From: Thermodesulfovibrio sp. N1
GTDB lineage: Bacteria; Nitrospirota; Thermodesulfovibrionia; Thermodesulfovibrionales; Thermodesulfovibrionaceae
DNA length: 45,487 bases
NCBI RefSeq assembly: GCF_001707915.1
Contig: NZ_MAVV01000010.1
Location: 1 to 45,487, forward strand
Direction of reading: 5' to 3'
A program made the translations under genes and the position numbers. This document shows, one piece after another, positions 7,408 through 15,405 of this stretch; position 1 is the first letter of the stretch, and every line of letters starts with the position of its first letter. Under the pieces are notes generated by a model. It was given only the letters and a program-made list of their open reading frames with translations. It searched no databases and had not been told where the DNA came from.

Positions 7408-8757
7408 ATGAAAAGGAAACGAAGTTTACTTTTGATTGTCATGGTTTTTTGTCTGACCTTTGCATTTCTAGTCTCTAACAGCATATCTCAGCAAAAACCA
7501 ATAATTGCAAAGAGTTGTTCTCTTCCAGGATGCCACACAGCTAAACCAAATGAGCTATATGGAAATCTTAAAACAGTATCAGCAAAAGCTGAAATGATTC
7601 AGATTGATACTGGTGCACTCTGGACAGTAAAATTCGATGAAAACACAAAACTTAAAAACTGGAATCAACCAATCAACAAGATTCCAAAAGAAAAAGAGAT
7701 TACAATTACCTATGTAGAGAAAAATGGCGAACTGTATGCAACATTAATTAATGTAAAGCCCCCAGTAGTAGTAGATCCAGCTAAAGTTATTAAAGTTAGT
7801 GAGATGAAGAAAATTTTTGACGACAAAAAAGGATTAATTATTGATTGTAGACCGCCAGGAAGATACCATGAAGGACATATTCCTGGATCGATAAATATTT
7901 GGTATGCAGAATTTGATAAACATATTGACAAGCTTCCTCAAGATAAAAATGAATTAATTGTATATTATTGTCAAGGTCCTACCTGAGCTTTGACTCCTTC
8001 ATCTGCTCGTAGAGCAGAAGCACTTGGTTATACAAATGTAAAACAGTTTGTAGATGGAATACCTGAATGGAAAAAACAGGGTTATCCTGTTGCCTCAACT
8101 CCAAAATACTTAAAAGACTTAATTGAAAAAGACATACCCCATGTATTAATTGATGTTCGCCCTGCTGAAAAGGCAAAACAGGAACACATTCCAGGTGCTG
8201 TAAATATTCCCCTTGCTGACCTTGAAAAAGCTAAGAATCTCTTCCCAAAACAAAAGAATGCTCCAATTTTAATTTATTGTGATTTGGACAAACTCTCCCA
8301 ACAAGCTTTCGATATAGTAAGAAAATGGGGTTATATTAACACTTCTTATGTTGTTGGAGGATTAAATGCCTGGAAACAGACTGGTGGCCAAGTAGTAAGC
8401 GATCAATTCAAAAAACAAATAGTCTATGTTCCAAAGCCAAAACCAGGTACAATAGGTGAAGAGGAATTCAAAAAGATTGTTGGTAAACCTCCTAAAAATG
8501 TTTTTATTCTTGATGTAAGAGATCCAGAGGAAACACAAATGGGAATGCTTAAGGGTGCCAAGAATATACCCGTCAATGAATTAAAAGACAGGCTCGGTGA
8601 AATTCCAAAAGATAAAGAAATAATCATTCACTGCGCAACAGGAATGAGAGCTGAAATGGCTTATAATATCCTTAAAGAAGCAGGCTATAATACAAAGTTT
8701 CTTGATGCCAATATACAAATTAGAAAGGATGGAAAATATAAAATAATCAAAGAGTAA
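7408..8757 (+). CDS. Exported haem-motif triple rhodanese, probable selenoprotein (UGA = Sec193)
   Basis: The frame reads 192 codons to a TGA (7984-7986) and continues open in the same frame to 8757, giving 449 residues if the UGA is read through. In order: signal peptide (about 1-27); haem-c-type motif CSLPGCH (37-43, CX4CH as in cytochrome c3); a beta-rich linker; rhodanese A (about 125-230) with DCRPPGRYHEGHIPGS and catalytic-position Cys188 in YYCQGPT-U; rhodanese B with Cys291 in LIYCDLDK; rhodanese C with canonical Cys409 in HCATGMRAEM. The UGA lies at the second Cys position of the CX4C form of rhodanese loop, inside an uninterrupted domain, and is followed by a SECIS-like hairpin. The remainder has no ribosome site or signal peptide of its own. 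A nonsense mutation is the alternative. AAGGAGG precedes the ATG. Confidence 0.8.
7984..8020 (+). promoter_or_regulatory. UGA codon with candidate bacterial SECIS hairpin
   Basis: TGA at 7984-7986 is followed by a perfect seven-pair stem, TCTGCTC (8002-8008) and GAGCAGA (8012-8018), closed by loop GTA (8009-8011). The first loop base is G and lies 22 bases past the UGA. Known bacterial SECIS elements sit just downstream of the Sec codon with a conserved G in a small apical loop. The stem is coding, as expected. Whether SelB would bind it is not shown. Confidence 0.65.
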
Positions 8758-8760
8758 ATT

Positions 8761-8795
8761 AAAAAAAAGGGGGATCTCTTATTCCCCCTTTTTTT
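8761..8795 (+). terminator. Rho-independent terminator after the triple rhodanese
   Basis: A-rich tract 8761-8768 and GGGGG (8769-8773) pair with CCCCC (8784-8788) and T7 (8789-8795) around a 10-base loop. It lies 3 bases past the stop, with a classical U-tract. It separates the rhodanese transcript from the cytochrome gene. Confidence 0.88.
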
Positions 8796-8800
8796 CTTGC

Positions 8801-8806
8801 TATAAT
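8801..8806 (+). promoter_or_regulatory. TATAAT box five bases before the cytochrome start codon
   Basis: A perfect -10 hexamer is followed by TTTTA and then ATG at 8812. No Shine-Dalgarno site is present. A transcript from this box would begin at or next to the ATG, that is, leaderless. No good -35 is visible because the terminator occupies that space. Confidence 0.45.
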
Positions 8807-8811
8807 TTTAA

Positions 8812-10750
8812 ATGCCCTTTAAACTCGGGAAAATCAGTGATTTAGCCAAGCCTTTAACAGTAACTGTCTTTTTTCTTCAATTTTTTCTAATAATTGGTTA
8901 TTTTGGTTACAAATACTACATGGATTCTTCAGAAAGTTGTATCCAATGCCATGGTTCAAAGGAAAAAATGGCTGAATTTGGATATCCTCAATTTTATATA
9001 ACCCTTGAAGATGTAAGAAAACAGACAGGACATAAAACAGTTTTCTTTCTGCAGCGACTGTCATCTTGGTAATGGAAGGACAAATGATAAGGAAAAAGCT
9101 CACAAAGGTATGCTTAAGCCAATATATGTTAATGATTCAATGGATGTAGAGGAAAGAAAAAAGCTTTATGACAAAAAGGATTCTGAACTTAATAGATTAA
9201 TTCCTCAAGGTGATGATGAACTCTTTAATATGCTTCCCAAAATTAAAGAAAATAGCGAACTTAACTTACATCCTAAGGTAAGAAATCTTCTCTGGCATGA
9301 TAGAAATCCTGAAAGTTTTAACTTTGACCCTGAGATAATCAAAAAAACCTGTGGGAAAAGAGGTTGTCATACAGAAGAACTTAAACAATTCAGAACAACC
9401 ATAATGGGTGTAAATTTCAGACAGAGGACAATGGTTAGTTGGCTTGAACCCTATGGCCCTCACAATTGTGGTCCTTCCTTTGCTGATGTTCCACCAGAGG
9501 AAGTCTTAAAAAAAGTTGGTTTTGATTTTACAAATACAGAAAAAATTAGAAAAGAAATGAACATTTCTTTTACCAATGAACAGGCTATGCGTAGACAAAA
9601 GATGTGTAATGTCTGTCATGCTGGTTGTCTTGACTGTCACTATGCGCCAAGTCCTGAAAAGGGTTCCCATGCATTTTTAAAAATACCAGACTCATATAGT
9701 TGTATGGGAAGGGGTAGAGGTAATTCAGTATGTCATACAGGCGCATCCCAATCAAGAAGAGGAGAAACATATATTGGTGGATTTTATTCAATTCCACAGG
9801 GTAGAAAAGGAGATATCCATTTTAAAAAGGGTATTCATTGTATAGATTGTCATCAGACAGGTAAAAAAGGTATGGGAGATATGAAGCGAAAGGCAACTTG
9901 TCAGGACTGCCATATTGAAATTGAAAGGGCTCACGCAAAATCAATTCATAAAAATCTTACATGTACTTCCTGTCATGTAACTGAAGCAGGTGGTTATCAG
10001 ATTACAATATGGGGTAGGGGGTATATTGGAGAAAATTTAACACCCTTTAAAAAATATTCCCTTTATCACGGAATTCAGAAGCCATTAATTCTTATGAAAG
10101 ATCAAAAAGGAATATGGTTTCCTGTTAAGATATTTCCCCACAGTGTAGGAAATATTAAAGAAAAAGTTTCTCCATCAGGTCTTCGCTATAGGTGGCAAAA
10201 TGGTGAAACAAGAGATATGTATTACATTGTTGGAACTGTTGATGGCCTACCCTCTGGTAATAGACATTTACTTTGGATTCAAATTGAAGAAGTTTCTCAT
10301 CCCTTTGGAAAAGCAAGGGATTGTAAAAGTTGTCATAATAATAAACAGGTTTCTGTATCTACATGGCAGTATGAAGATACTCAGGGTGCAGAGCCTTTCA
10401 AAGGGGGATATAAAATTGTAGCTGATGAGAAAGGATTAAGAATAAAGGATTTCTGGCATAGCAAAATTAATATTTTACCAGGTTTTGAATTGACTGATTT
10501 TGCCTCCTGGATTTATTTTACTGATAAGTGGTTTATTCCAGGTGATTTTTCAATAAAGATTGACTCTAATAAATATAAAAAATACCTAAATCTCCATGAA
10601 AGAAATCTAAAGTTCCTTAAAAAAATAGAAAGCAAGATTAAAGATGAAAGGGAGAGACAGAAATTAAGAGAAATTAAGGGTATTTTAATTCACAATCCTG
10701 AATTTAATATTAAAAATGAAAAAGATTTACACAATTGGTACAAGCAGTAG
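8812..10750 (+). pseudogene. Membrane-anchored multiheme cytochrome c (about 10 haem motifs), one frameshift
   Basis: A first frame (8812-9072) encodes an N-terminal membrane anchor (residues about 14-35) and the haem motif CIQCH, then shifts. Removing one T from 9046-9048 joins it to the frame ending at 10750 and restores a second motif, FCSDCH. The full protein would be 645 residues. Motifs in order: CIQCH, CSDCH, CGKRGCH (CX4CH), CNVCH, CLDCH, CMGRGRGNSVCH (CX9CH, atypical), CIDCH, CQDCH, CTSCH, CKSCH. It is probably a periplasm-facing electron carrier or oxidoreductase. Its place after two exported rhodaneses suggests sulfur-compound redox, but no exact family was recognised. The preserved haem sites on both sides of the shift make a sequencing error or very recent mutation likely. 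Confidence 0.85.
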
Positions 10751-11138
10751 AATTATTGAGGAATTTATTGAAATCTTAAAGAGATATCATATTGAGACAG
10801 CTGTTGATGTAAGAAGCTTTCCGCAGTCAAAAAGATTTCCTCATTTTAATCAGAGGAAACTTTCAGGTTTTCTTGAACGGGCTGGAATAAAATATGTTTA
10901 TCTTGGAAAGGAACTTGGTGGTTTTAAAAAAGGTGGATATGAAAGATATATGGAAACAGAAACCTTCAAAGAGGGAATTAAAAAGCTGGAAAAAATTGGA
11001 GAGAAATCAATTACTGTTTTCTTTTGCTGTGAAAAACTCTTTTTTAGATGTCACAGAAGATTTATCTCTCAAGAACTTACTATAAGGGGATGGAAGATAT
11101 ATCACATTGTTGATAGGAACATTTATTTTCAGACTTAA
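10716..11138 (+). CDS. DUF488 family protein
   Basis: This is a 140-residue soluble protein. Family features are the start IYTIGTSSRIIEEFIEIL, the VDVRSFPQSKRFPHF segment, the GIKYVYLGKELGG region, and the C-terminal Cys/His cluster VFFCCEKLFFRCHRRFIS. Biochemical function of DUF488 proteins is not established. The start lies inside the cytochrome gene (35-base overlap in another frame), so it is translated from the same message. Whether it relates to the cytochrome or is a chance neighbour is unknown. Confidence 0.85.
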   Translation: MKKIYTIGTSSRIIEEFIEILKRYHIETAVDVRSFPQSKRFPHFNQRKLSGFLERAGIKYVYLGKELGGFKKGGYERYMETETFKEGIKKLEKIGEKSITVFFCCEKLFFRCHRRFISQELTIRGWKIYHIVDRNIYFQT

Positions 11139-11168
11139 GGGGTTATAGAAAAAATTTTTAAAATCTTG

Positions 11169-11245
11169 TATAATTTATTAATTTGCGTTTTAATCTCCAA
11201 AGGGGAGAAAAATCTAATAGCTTAGGGGTTCTAAGATTACCCCTA
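11169..11245 (+). promoter_or_regulatory. Promoter and structured leader of the pyr operon
   Basis: TATAAT at 11169-11174 has only a weak -35 (TAGAAA, 11146-11151). Downstream are hairpin 1, TCTCC/GGAGA (11194-11208), and hairpin 2, TAGGGGT/ACCCCTA (11223-11245). The latter ends 22 bases before the pyrR start. There is no U-tract after hairpin 2, so classical attenuation is not evident. A PyrR-bound RNA controlling initiation of translation is possible but unproven. Confidence 0.4.
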
Positions 11246-11267
11246 TGGTTCAACAATAAAAGAGAGC

Positions 11268-11798
11268 ATGGAAAAGGAACTTCTTAACGAACAGGAAATA
11301 GAAAGAATCCTTACAAGGATTACCCACGAGATATTGGAAAAGAATAAGGGAGCAGAGAATATTTGCCTAATAGGAATTGTTACTGGAGGTGTATATCTTG
11401 CAGAAAGGATAAAAAATAAAATAAAAGAAACCGAAGGAATTGATGTCCCATTAGGTATGCTTGATATATCCTTTTACAGAGATGATATAAATATTACAAA
11501 AAATCGAAAAGCAATAAAACCTACAAACATTCCATTTAGTATAGATGACAAAAAGGTTATTCTGGTAGATGATGTTTTATATACTGGGAGATCAACAAGA
11601 GCGGCAATGGATGCATTAATGGATTTTGGAAGACCTGCAGAAATTCAACTCGCTGTATTGATTGATAGAGGTCACAGAGAACTGCCAATTATGGCTAATT
11701 ATACAGGTAAATATATTCCCACTTCAAGGGATGAAAAAATCAAAGTTAATTTTAAAGAAATTGCAGGTAAAGATTCAGTGTTATTAATTAAAAAATGA
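11268..11798 (+). CDS. pyrR: Bifunctional pyr operon regulator / uracil phosphoribosyltransferase PyrR
   Basis: PyrR binds pyr mRNA in response to UMP and also makes UMP from uracil and PRPP. The 176-residue protein carries the PRPP-binding loop VILVDDVLYTGRSTRAAMD and the N-terminal helix LLNEQEIERILTRITHEIL typical of the family. The length is normal. It is first in the pyrimidine run; pyrB starts 4 bases before its stop. Its position after a structured leader supports the regulatory role. Confidence 0.95.
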   Translation: MEKELLNEQEIERILTRITHEILEKNKGAENICLIGIVTGGVYLAERIKNKIKETEGIDVPLGMLDISFYRDDINITKNRKAIKPTNIPFSIDDKKVILVDDVLYTGRSTRAAMDALMDFGRPAEIQLAVLIDRGHRELPIMANYTGKYIPTSRDEKIKVNFKEIAGKDSVLLIKK

Positions 11799-12694
11799 AA
11801 GACCTTATTGGAATAAAAGAACTCTCAAGGCAGGATATTGAGGAAATCCTTAATACAGCCAAAGCCTTTAAAGAAGTTCTTGGAAGAGATATTAAAAAAG
11901 TACCTACTTTGAGAGGTAAGACAGCTATAAATCTTTTTTTTGAGCCTTCAACAAGAACAAGAACATCCTTTGAACTTGCTGAAAAAAGACTAAGTCTTGA
12001 TGTTTTGAATTTTTCTGTAAGCACAAGCAGTGTAGTAAAGGGAGAAACACTTTATGATACCCTAAAAACCATAGAAGCTTACAATGTTGACTATATTGTT
12101 ATCAGGCATTCCTCTTCGGGATCGGCAAAGTTTGTTGCAAAACATACTCCAGCATCAGTAATAAATGCAGGAGATGGAACAAATGAACATCCTACACAGG
12201 CATTGCTTGATGCCTTTAGTATTCTTGAGGTTAAAGGTAGACTTGATGGACTTAAAATCGCAATTGTGGGCGACATAATCCACAGTAGAGTAGCCCGTTC
12301 TAATTTGTATCTCTTAAGCAAATTTGACACAGAAATAAGATTTGTAGGTCCACCAACTCTTCTTCCTGTGGAAACTCCAGAAAATGTAAAAATTTTTTAT
12401 GACCTCAAAGAAGGGTTAAAAGATGTGGATGTGGTTATGTTATTAAGAATTCAGCTTGAAAGACAAAGTGCAGCATTTATTCCTTCTTTAAAAGAGTATT
12501 TTTATATATGGGGAATGAAAAAAGAGGTTTTTTCCCATTTAAAGGATGATACAATCATAATGCATCCTGGTCCAATGAATAGAGGAGTCGAAATTGCAAC
12601 AGAAGTTGCTGATAGCTCTCGATCAATAATTCTAAGACAGGTGACAAATGGAATAGCTACAAGAATGGCTGTTATTTATTTGTTGACTTCATAA
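11795..12694 (+). CDS. pyrB: Aspartate carbamoyltransferase catalytic chain
   Basis: PyrB condenses carbamoyl phosphate with aspartate, the committed pyrimidine step. The 299-residue chain has the carbamoyl-phosphate loop FEPSTRTRTSFELA, DGTNEHPTQALLD, and the aspartate-binding region HPGPMNRGVE. No pyrI regulatory chain is nearby, as in PyrR-regulated organisms. It overlaps pyrR by 4 bases. Confidence 0.97.
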   Translation: MKDLIGIKELSRQDIEEILNTAKAFKEVLGRDIKKVPTLRGKTAINLFFEPSTRTRTSFELAEKRLSLDVLNFSVSTSSVVKGETLYDTLKTIEAYNVDYIVIRHSSSGSAKFVAKHTPASVINAGDGTNEHPTQALLDAFSILEVKGRLDGLKIAIVGDIIHSRVARSNLYLLSKFDTEIRFVGPPTLLPVETPENVKIFYDLKEGLKDVDVVMLLRIQLERQSAAFIPSLKEYFYIWGMKKEVFSHLKDDTIIMHPGPMNRGVEIATEVADSSRSIILRQVTNGIATRMAVIYLLTS

Positions 12695-12706
12695 AAAAGG
12701 ATGGGG

Positions 12707-12800
12707 GATTCTTCGCTATCGCTCAGAATGACAAGGAAAGGAGGTTCGGAATGACAGTGAGAAGGATAAGATTTCTTTGGGTTAAAGCCCTTAGAATGAC
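12707..12800. repeat. Degraded GATTCTTC/GAATGAC palindromic repeat copies
   Basis: The 176-base gap between pyrB and pyrC contains GATTCTTCGCTATCGCTCAGAATGAC-like sequence (about 12707-12732). Two further GGAATGAC or AGAATGAC half-sites follow at 12748-12755 and about 12793-12800. It matches the right halves of the elements at 3667 and 28091. It lacks a clear intact left arm, so it looks like eroded partial copies. No gene is seen here. Confidence 0.6.
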
Positions 12801-12870
12801 AAAAAGTGTGGAAGAATTACAGTAAATGTAACATAGGAAAAAATAAAAAGGGACAAACAAGAGGTAAAAA

Positions 12871-14175
12871 ATGATTATAAAATTTTACAATGCATACATA
12901 ATTGACCCTTTTACACATAAGGAAGGAATTGCTCACATTGTAATCGAAGACGGAATTATTTCAGAGGTAAAATTTACAAAGCCTAAAAAAATAAAAAATC
13001 AAAAATCTAAACCTGAACTAATTGAAATAGATGCTTCAGGGCTTTATGTTTTTCCAGGTCTTTTAGATATGCACACTCATTTAAGAGAACCGGGTTTTGA
13101 ATATAAAGAAACAATCAAAATAGGTACTCTTGCTGCGGTAAGAGGTGGTTTTACTTCTGTTTGTTGTATGGCTAATACCAATCCTGTAAATGATAATCCT
13201 GAAGTAACCTACTATATCCTTGCAAAAGCAAAGGAAGAGGGAAGTTGTGATGTATACCCTGTGGGAGCAATAACAAAGGGACTTAAAGGTGAGGAACTCT
13301 CTGAGATGGCTTTGCTTAAAGAAGCAGGATGTGTGGCTTTTTCAGATGATGGAATGCCTGTTATGAATTCTTTAATTATGAGAAGAGCCCTTGAATATTC
13401 TAAGGCAGTTGGAGCTCCTATAATATCTCACTGTGAAGACCTTTTTTTAAGTGAAAAAGGAGCAATGAATGAAGGAAAACTCTCCTTTTATCTTGGTTTA
13501 AAAGGTATTCCACGAGCTTCTGAAGAGGTAATGGTTGCAAGAGATATAATCTTGTGTAAACATTTCCGTTCACCTTTACACATTGCTCATGTATCAAGTA
13601 AAGGCTCTGTTGAGTTAATAAAAAGAGCAAAAGAAGATGGAATTTCTGTTACAGCAGAAACATGTCCTCATTATTTCACTCTTACAGAAGATGTGGTATC
13701 CGATTATAATACAAATGCTAAAGTAAATCCTCCACTTAAAACAGATGAAGACAAAGAAGCAATAAAATCCGCTTTACGAGAAGAAGTGATTGATGTAATA
13801 GCAACAGATCATGCACCACATAGCATTGATGATAAGAATACCCCTTTCCAAGAAGCAGCAAATGGAATTTCAGGACTTGAGACAGCACTGGCATTAAGCC
13901 TAAGACTTGTTCACGATGGAGTTTTGCCACTTAATAAACTTATTGAAAAATTTACTGTAAATCCTGCAAAGATATTAAAAATTTATAAAGCTGGAATTAA
14001 AGAAGGTGCAGAGGCAGATTTAATACTTGTTGATATCAATAAAGAATGGATTGTTAAAAAAGAAGATTTTGTTTCTCTTGGTAAAAATACTCCCTTTGAT
14101 GGTTGGAATCTTAAAGGCAAGGTTTTAATGACTTTAAAAGGTAAAAAAGTTTTTGATATGAGGACGGAAAAATGA
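12871..14175 (+). CDS. pyrC: Dihydroorotase
   Basis: PyrC closes N-carbamoyl-aspartate to dihydroorotate. The 434-residue type I enzyme shows the metal site DMHTHLREPGFEYKE, ANTNPVNDNPE, SHCEDLFLSEKG, HVSSKGSVELI and ATDHAPHSIDDK, all expected zinc or substrate residues. The start follows GAGGTAAAAA. It overlaps carA by 4 bases. Confidence 0.97.
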   Translation: MIIKFYNAYIIDPFTHKEGIAHIVIEDGIISEVKFTKPKKIKNQKSKPELIEIDASGLYVFPGLLDMHTHLREPGFEYKETIKIGTLAAVRGGFTSVCCMANTNPVNDNPEVTYYILAKAKEEGSCDVYPVGAITKGLKGEELSEMALLKEAGCVAFSDDGMPVMNSLIMRRALEYSKAVGAPIISHCEDLFLSEKGAMNEGKLSFYLGLKGIPRASEEVMVARDIILCKHFRSPLHIAHVSSKGSVELIKRAKEDGISVTAETCPHYFTLTEDVVSDYNTNAKVNPPLKTDEDKEAIKSALREEVIDVIATDHAPHSIDDKNTPFQEAANGISGLETALALSLRLVHDGVLPLNKLIEKFTVNPAKILKIYKAGIKEGAEADLILVDINKEWIVKKEDFVSLGKNTPFDGWNLKGKVLMTLKGKKVFDMRTEK

Positions 14176-15257
14176 AAAAAGCAATCTTGGTTTTAAAAGA
14201 TGGAACAGTATTTGAAGGATATTCCTTTGGAGCTCATGGAGAGTCCATAGGAGAAGTTGTTTTTAATACCTCAATAACAGGATATCAAGAAATACTTACA
14301 GATCCCTCCTATAAGGGACAGATTGTTGTAATGACCTATACTCAAATAGGAAACTACGGTGTGAACAGAGAAGATATAGAATCTAATGGAGGACCAAAAG
14401 TTGAAGGTTTTGTTGTAAAAGAGTATAAAGATTATCCAAGTAACTGGCGTTCAGAGGAAAGTCTTGGTGAATATCTCAAGAAATACGGGGTTGTAGGAAT
14501 ACAGGGAATTGATACACGAGCGCTAACTAAACATCTGAGGGATAAAGGTGCTCAGATGGGAATTATATCAACGGAAGATCTTGATCCATTTAGCTTACAT
14601 AAAAAAGTTCTTGCCCATCCAGATATTTCAGAGATTGACCATGTAAGTGCTGTTATGTGTAAAGAACCTTATATTTATCATGAGGAAAAAGATGCGCCTA
14701 TCTGTGTTGTTTACGATTACGGAGTAAAATTAAACATTCTTAAAAATTTAAAAAGAGTTGGTTTTTCAGTTTATGTTGTTCCAGGTAAAATGCCAGCTGA
14801 AGCTGTCCTTGAAATAAATCCTTCATGTATTATGCTTAGTAATGGTCCAGGAGACCCGCAGATTCTTACTTACGCAGTTGAAAATATTAAAAAATTGATT
14901 GGTAAAAAGCCTCTTTTTGGCATATGCCTTGGGCATCAACTTTTAGGATTAGCTTTGGGAGGAAAAACATATAAGCTTAAGTTTGGGCATCATGGAGGAA
15001 ATCATCCAGTTAAAGATTTAAAAACAGGTAGGATTGCAATTACAGCACAGAATCATAATTACTGTGTTGATATTTCAAGCCTTAAAGGACAGGTAAGGTT
15101 AACTCATAAAAATCTTTATGATGGTACAGAAGAAGGAATGGAGCATGTGGAGTATCCAATTTTTTCAGTTCAACATCATCCAGAAGCAGGACCAGGTCCC
15201 AACGATGCATTGGATGTTTTTGACAGATTTATGGAAATTACTCGAAAGAATTTATGA
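14172..15257 (+). CDS. carA: Carbamoyl-phosphate synthase small subunit
   Basis: CarA is the glutaminase that feeds ammonia to CarB for carbamoyl phosphate. The 361-residue protein has an N-terminal CPSase small-chain domain (LKDGTVFEGYSFG, NTSITGYQEILTDPSY). A class I amidotransferase domain follows with nucleophile elbow GICLGHQLLGLALGG and HHPEAGPGPND. It is coupled to pyrC by a 4-base overlap. A 148-base gap with a small peptide gene separates it from carB. Confidence 0.97.
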   Translation: MKKAILVLKDGTVFEGYSFGAHGESIGEVVFNTSITGYQEILTDPSYKGQIVVMTYTQIGNYGVNREDIESNGGPKVEGFVVKEYKDYPSNWRSEESLGEYLKKYGVVGIQGIDTRALTKHLRDKGAQMGIISTEDLDPFSLHKKVLAHPDISEIDHVSAVMCKEPYIYHEEKDAPICVVYDYGVKLNILKNLKRVGFSVYVVPGKMPAEAVLEINPSCIMLSNGPGDPQILTYAVENIKKLIGKKPLFGICLGHQLLGLALGGKTYKLKFGHHGGNHPVKDLKTGRIAITAQNHNYCVDISSLKGQVRLTHKNLYDGTEEGMEHVEYPIFSVQHHPEAGPGPNDALDVFDRFMEITRKNL

Positions 15258-15298
15258 AAGTAAAAATTCGTTTTTAGGGTAATCAGAGGAATCTAATT

Positions 15299-15382
15299 GT
15301 GCTGAAAAAAATATTAAAAAAGACTCTTAAGAAATTTCTAAAGAAAGTGATAAAAAAACTTTTTAAAAAAATCTTTGACTAG
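15299..15382 (+). CDS. 27-residue amphipathic Lys/Leu-rich peptide
   Basis: Between carA and carB a GTG start (15299-15301) follows AGAGGA (15285-15290) at 8 bases and opens a 27-codon frame ending at TAG 15380-15382. After the first residue it is built of six four-residue units of the form hydrophobic-Lys-Lys-variable ([24 protein letters not shown]), then Phe-Asp. As a helix this gives a strongly cationic face and a hydrophobic face, with 12 lysines. I do not recognise a family. Lysine codons mix AAA and AAG and hydrophobic codons vary, so it is not a simple DNA tandem repeat. It could be a membrane- or RNA-binding microprotein, a leader peptide for carB, or a chance A-rich frame. Confidence 0.55.
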   Translation: MLKKILKKTLKKFLKKVIKKLFKKIFD

Positions 15383-15405
15383 TTAAAAAGGAGAGATTAT
15401 CAATT

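Noticed and set aside
7990-8757. Second half of the triple rhodanese as a separate gene starting at TTG 7990
   Set aside because: No ribosome site, no signal peptide, and the start would fall in the middle of a rhodanese domain. Continuous reading through UGA explains the sequence better.
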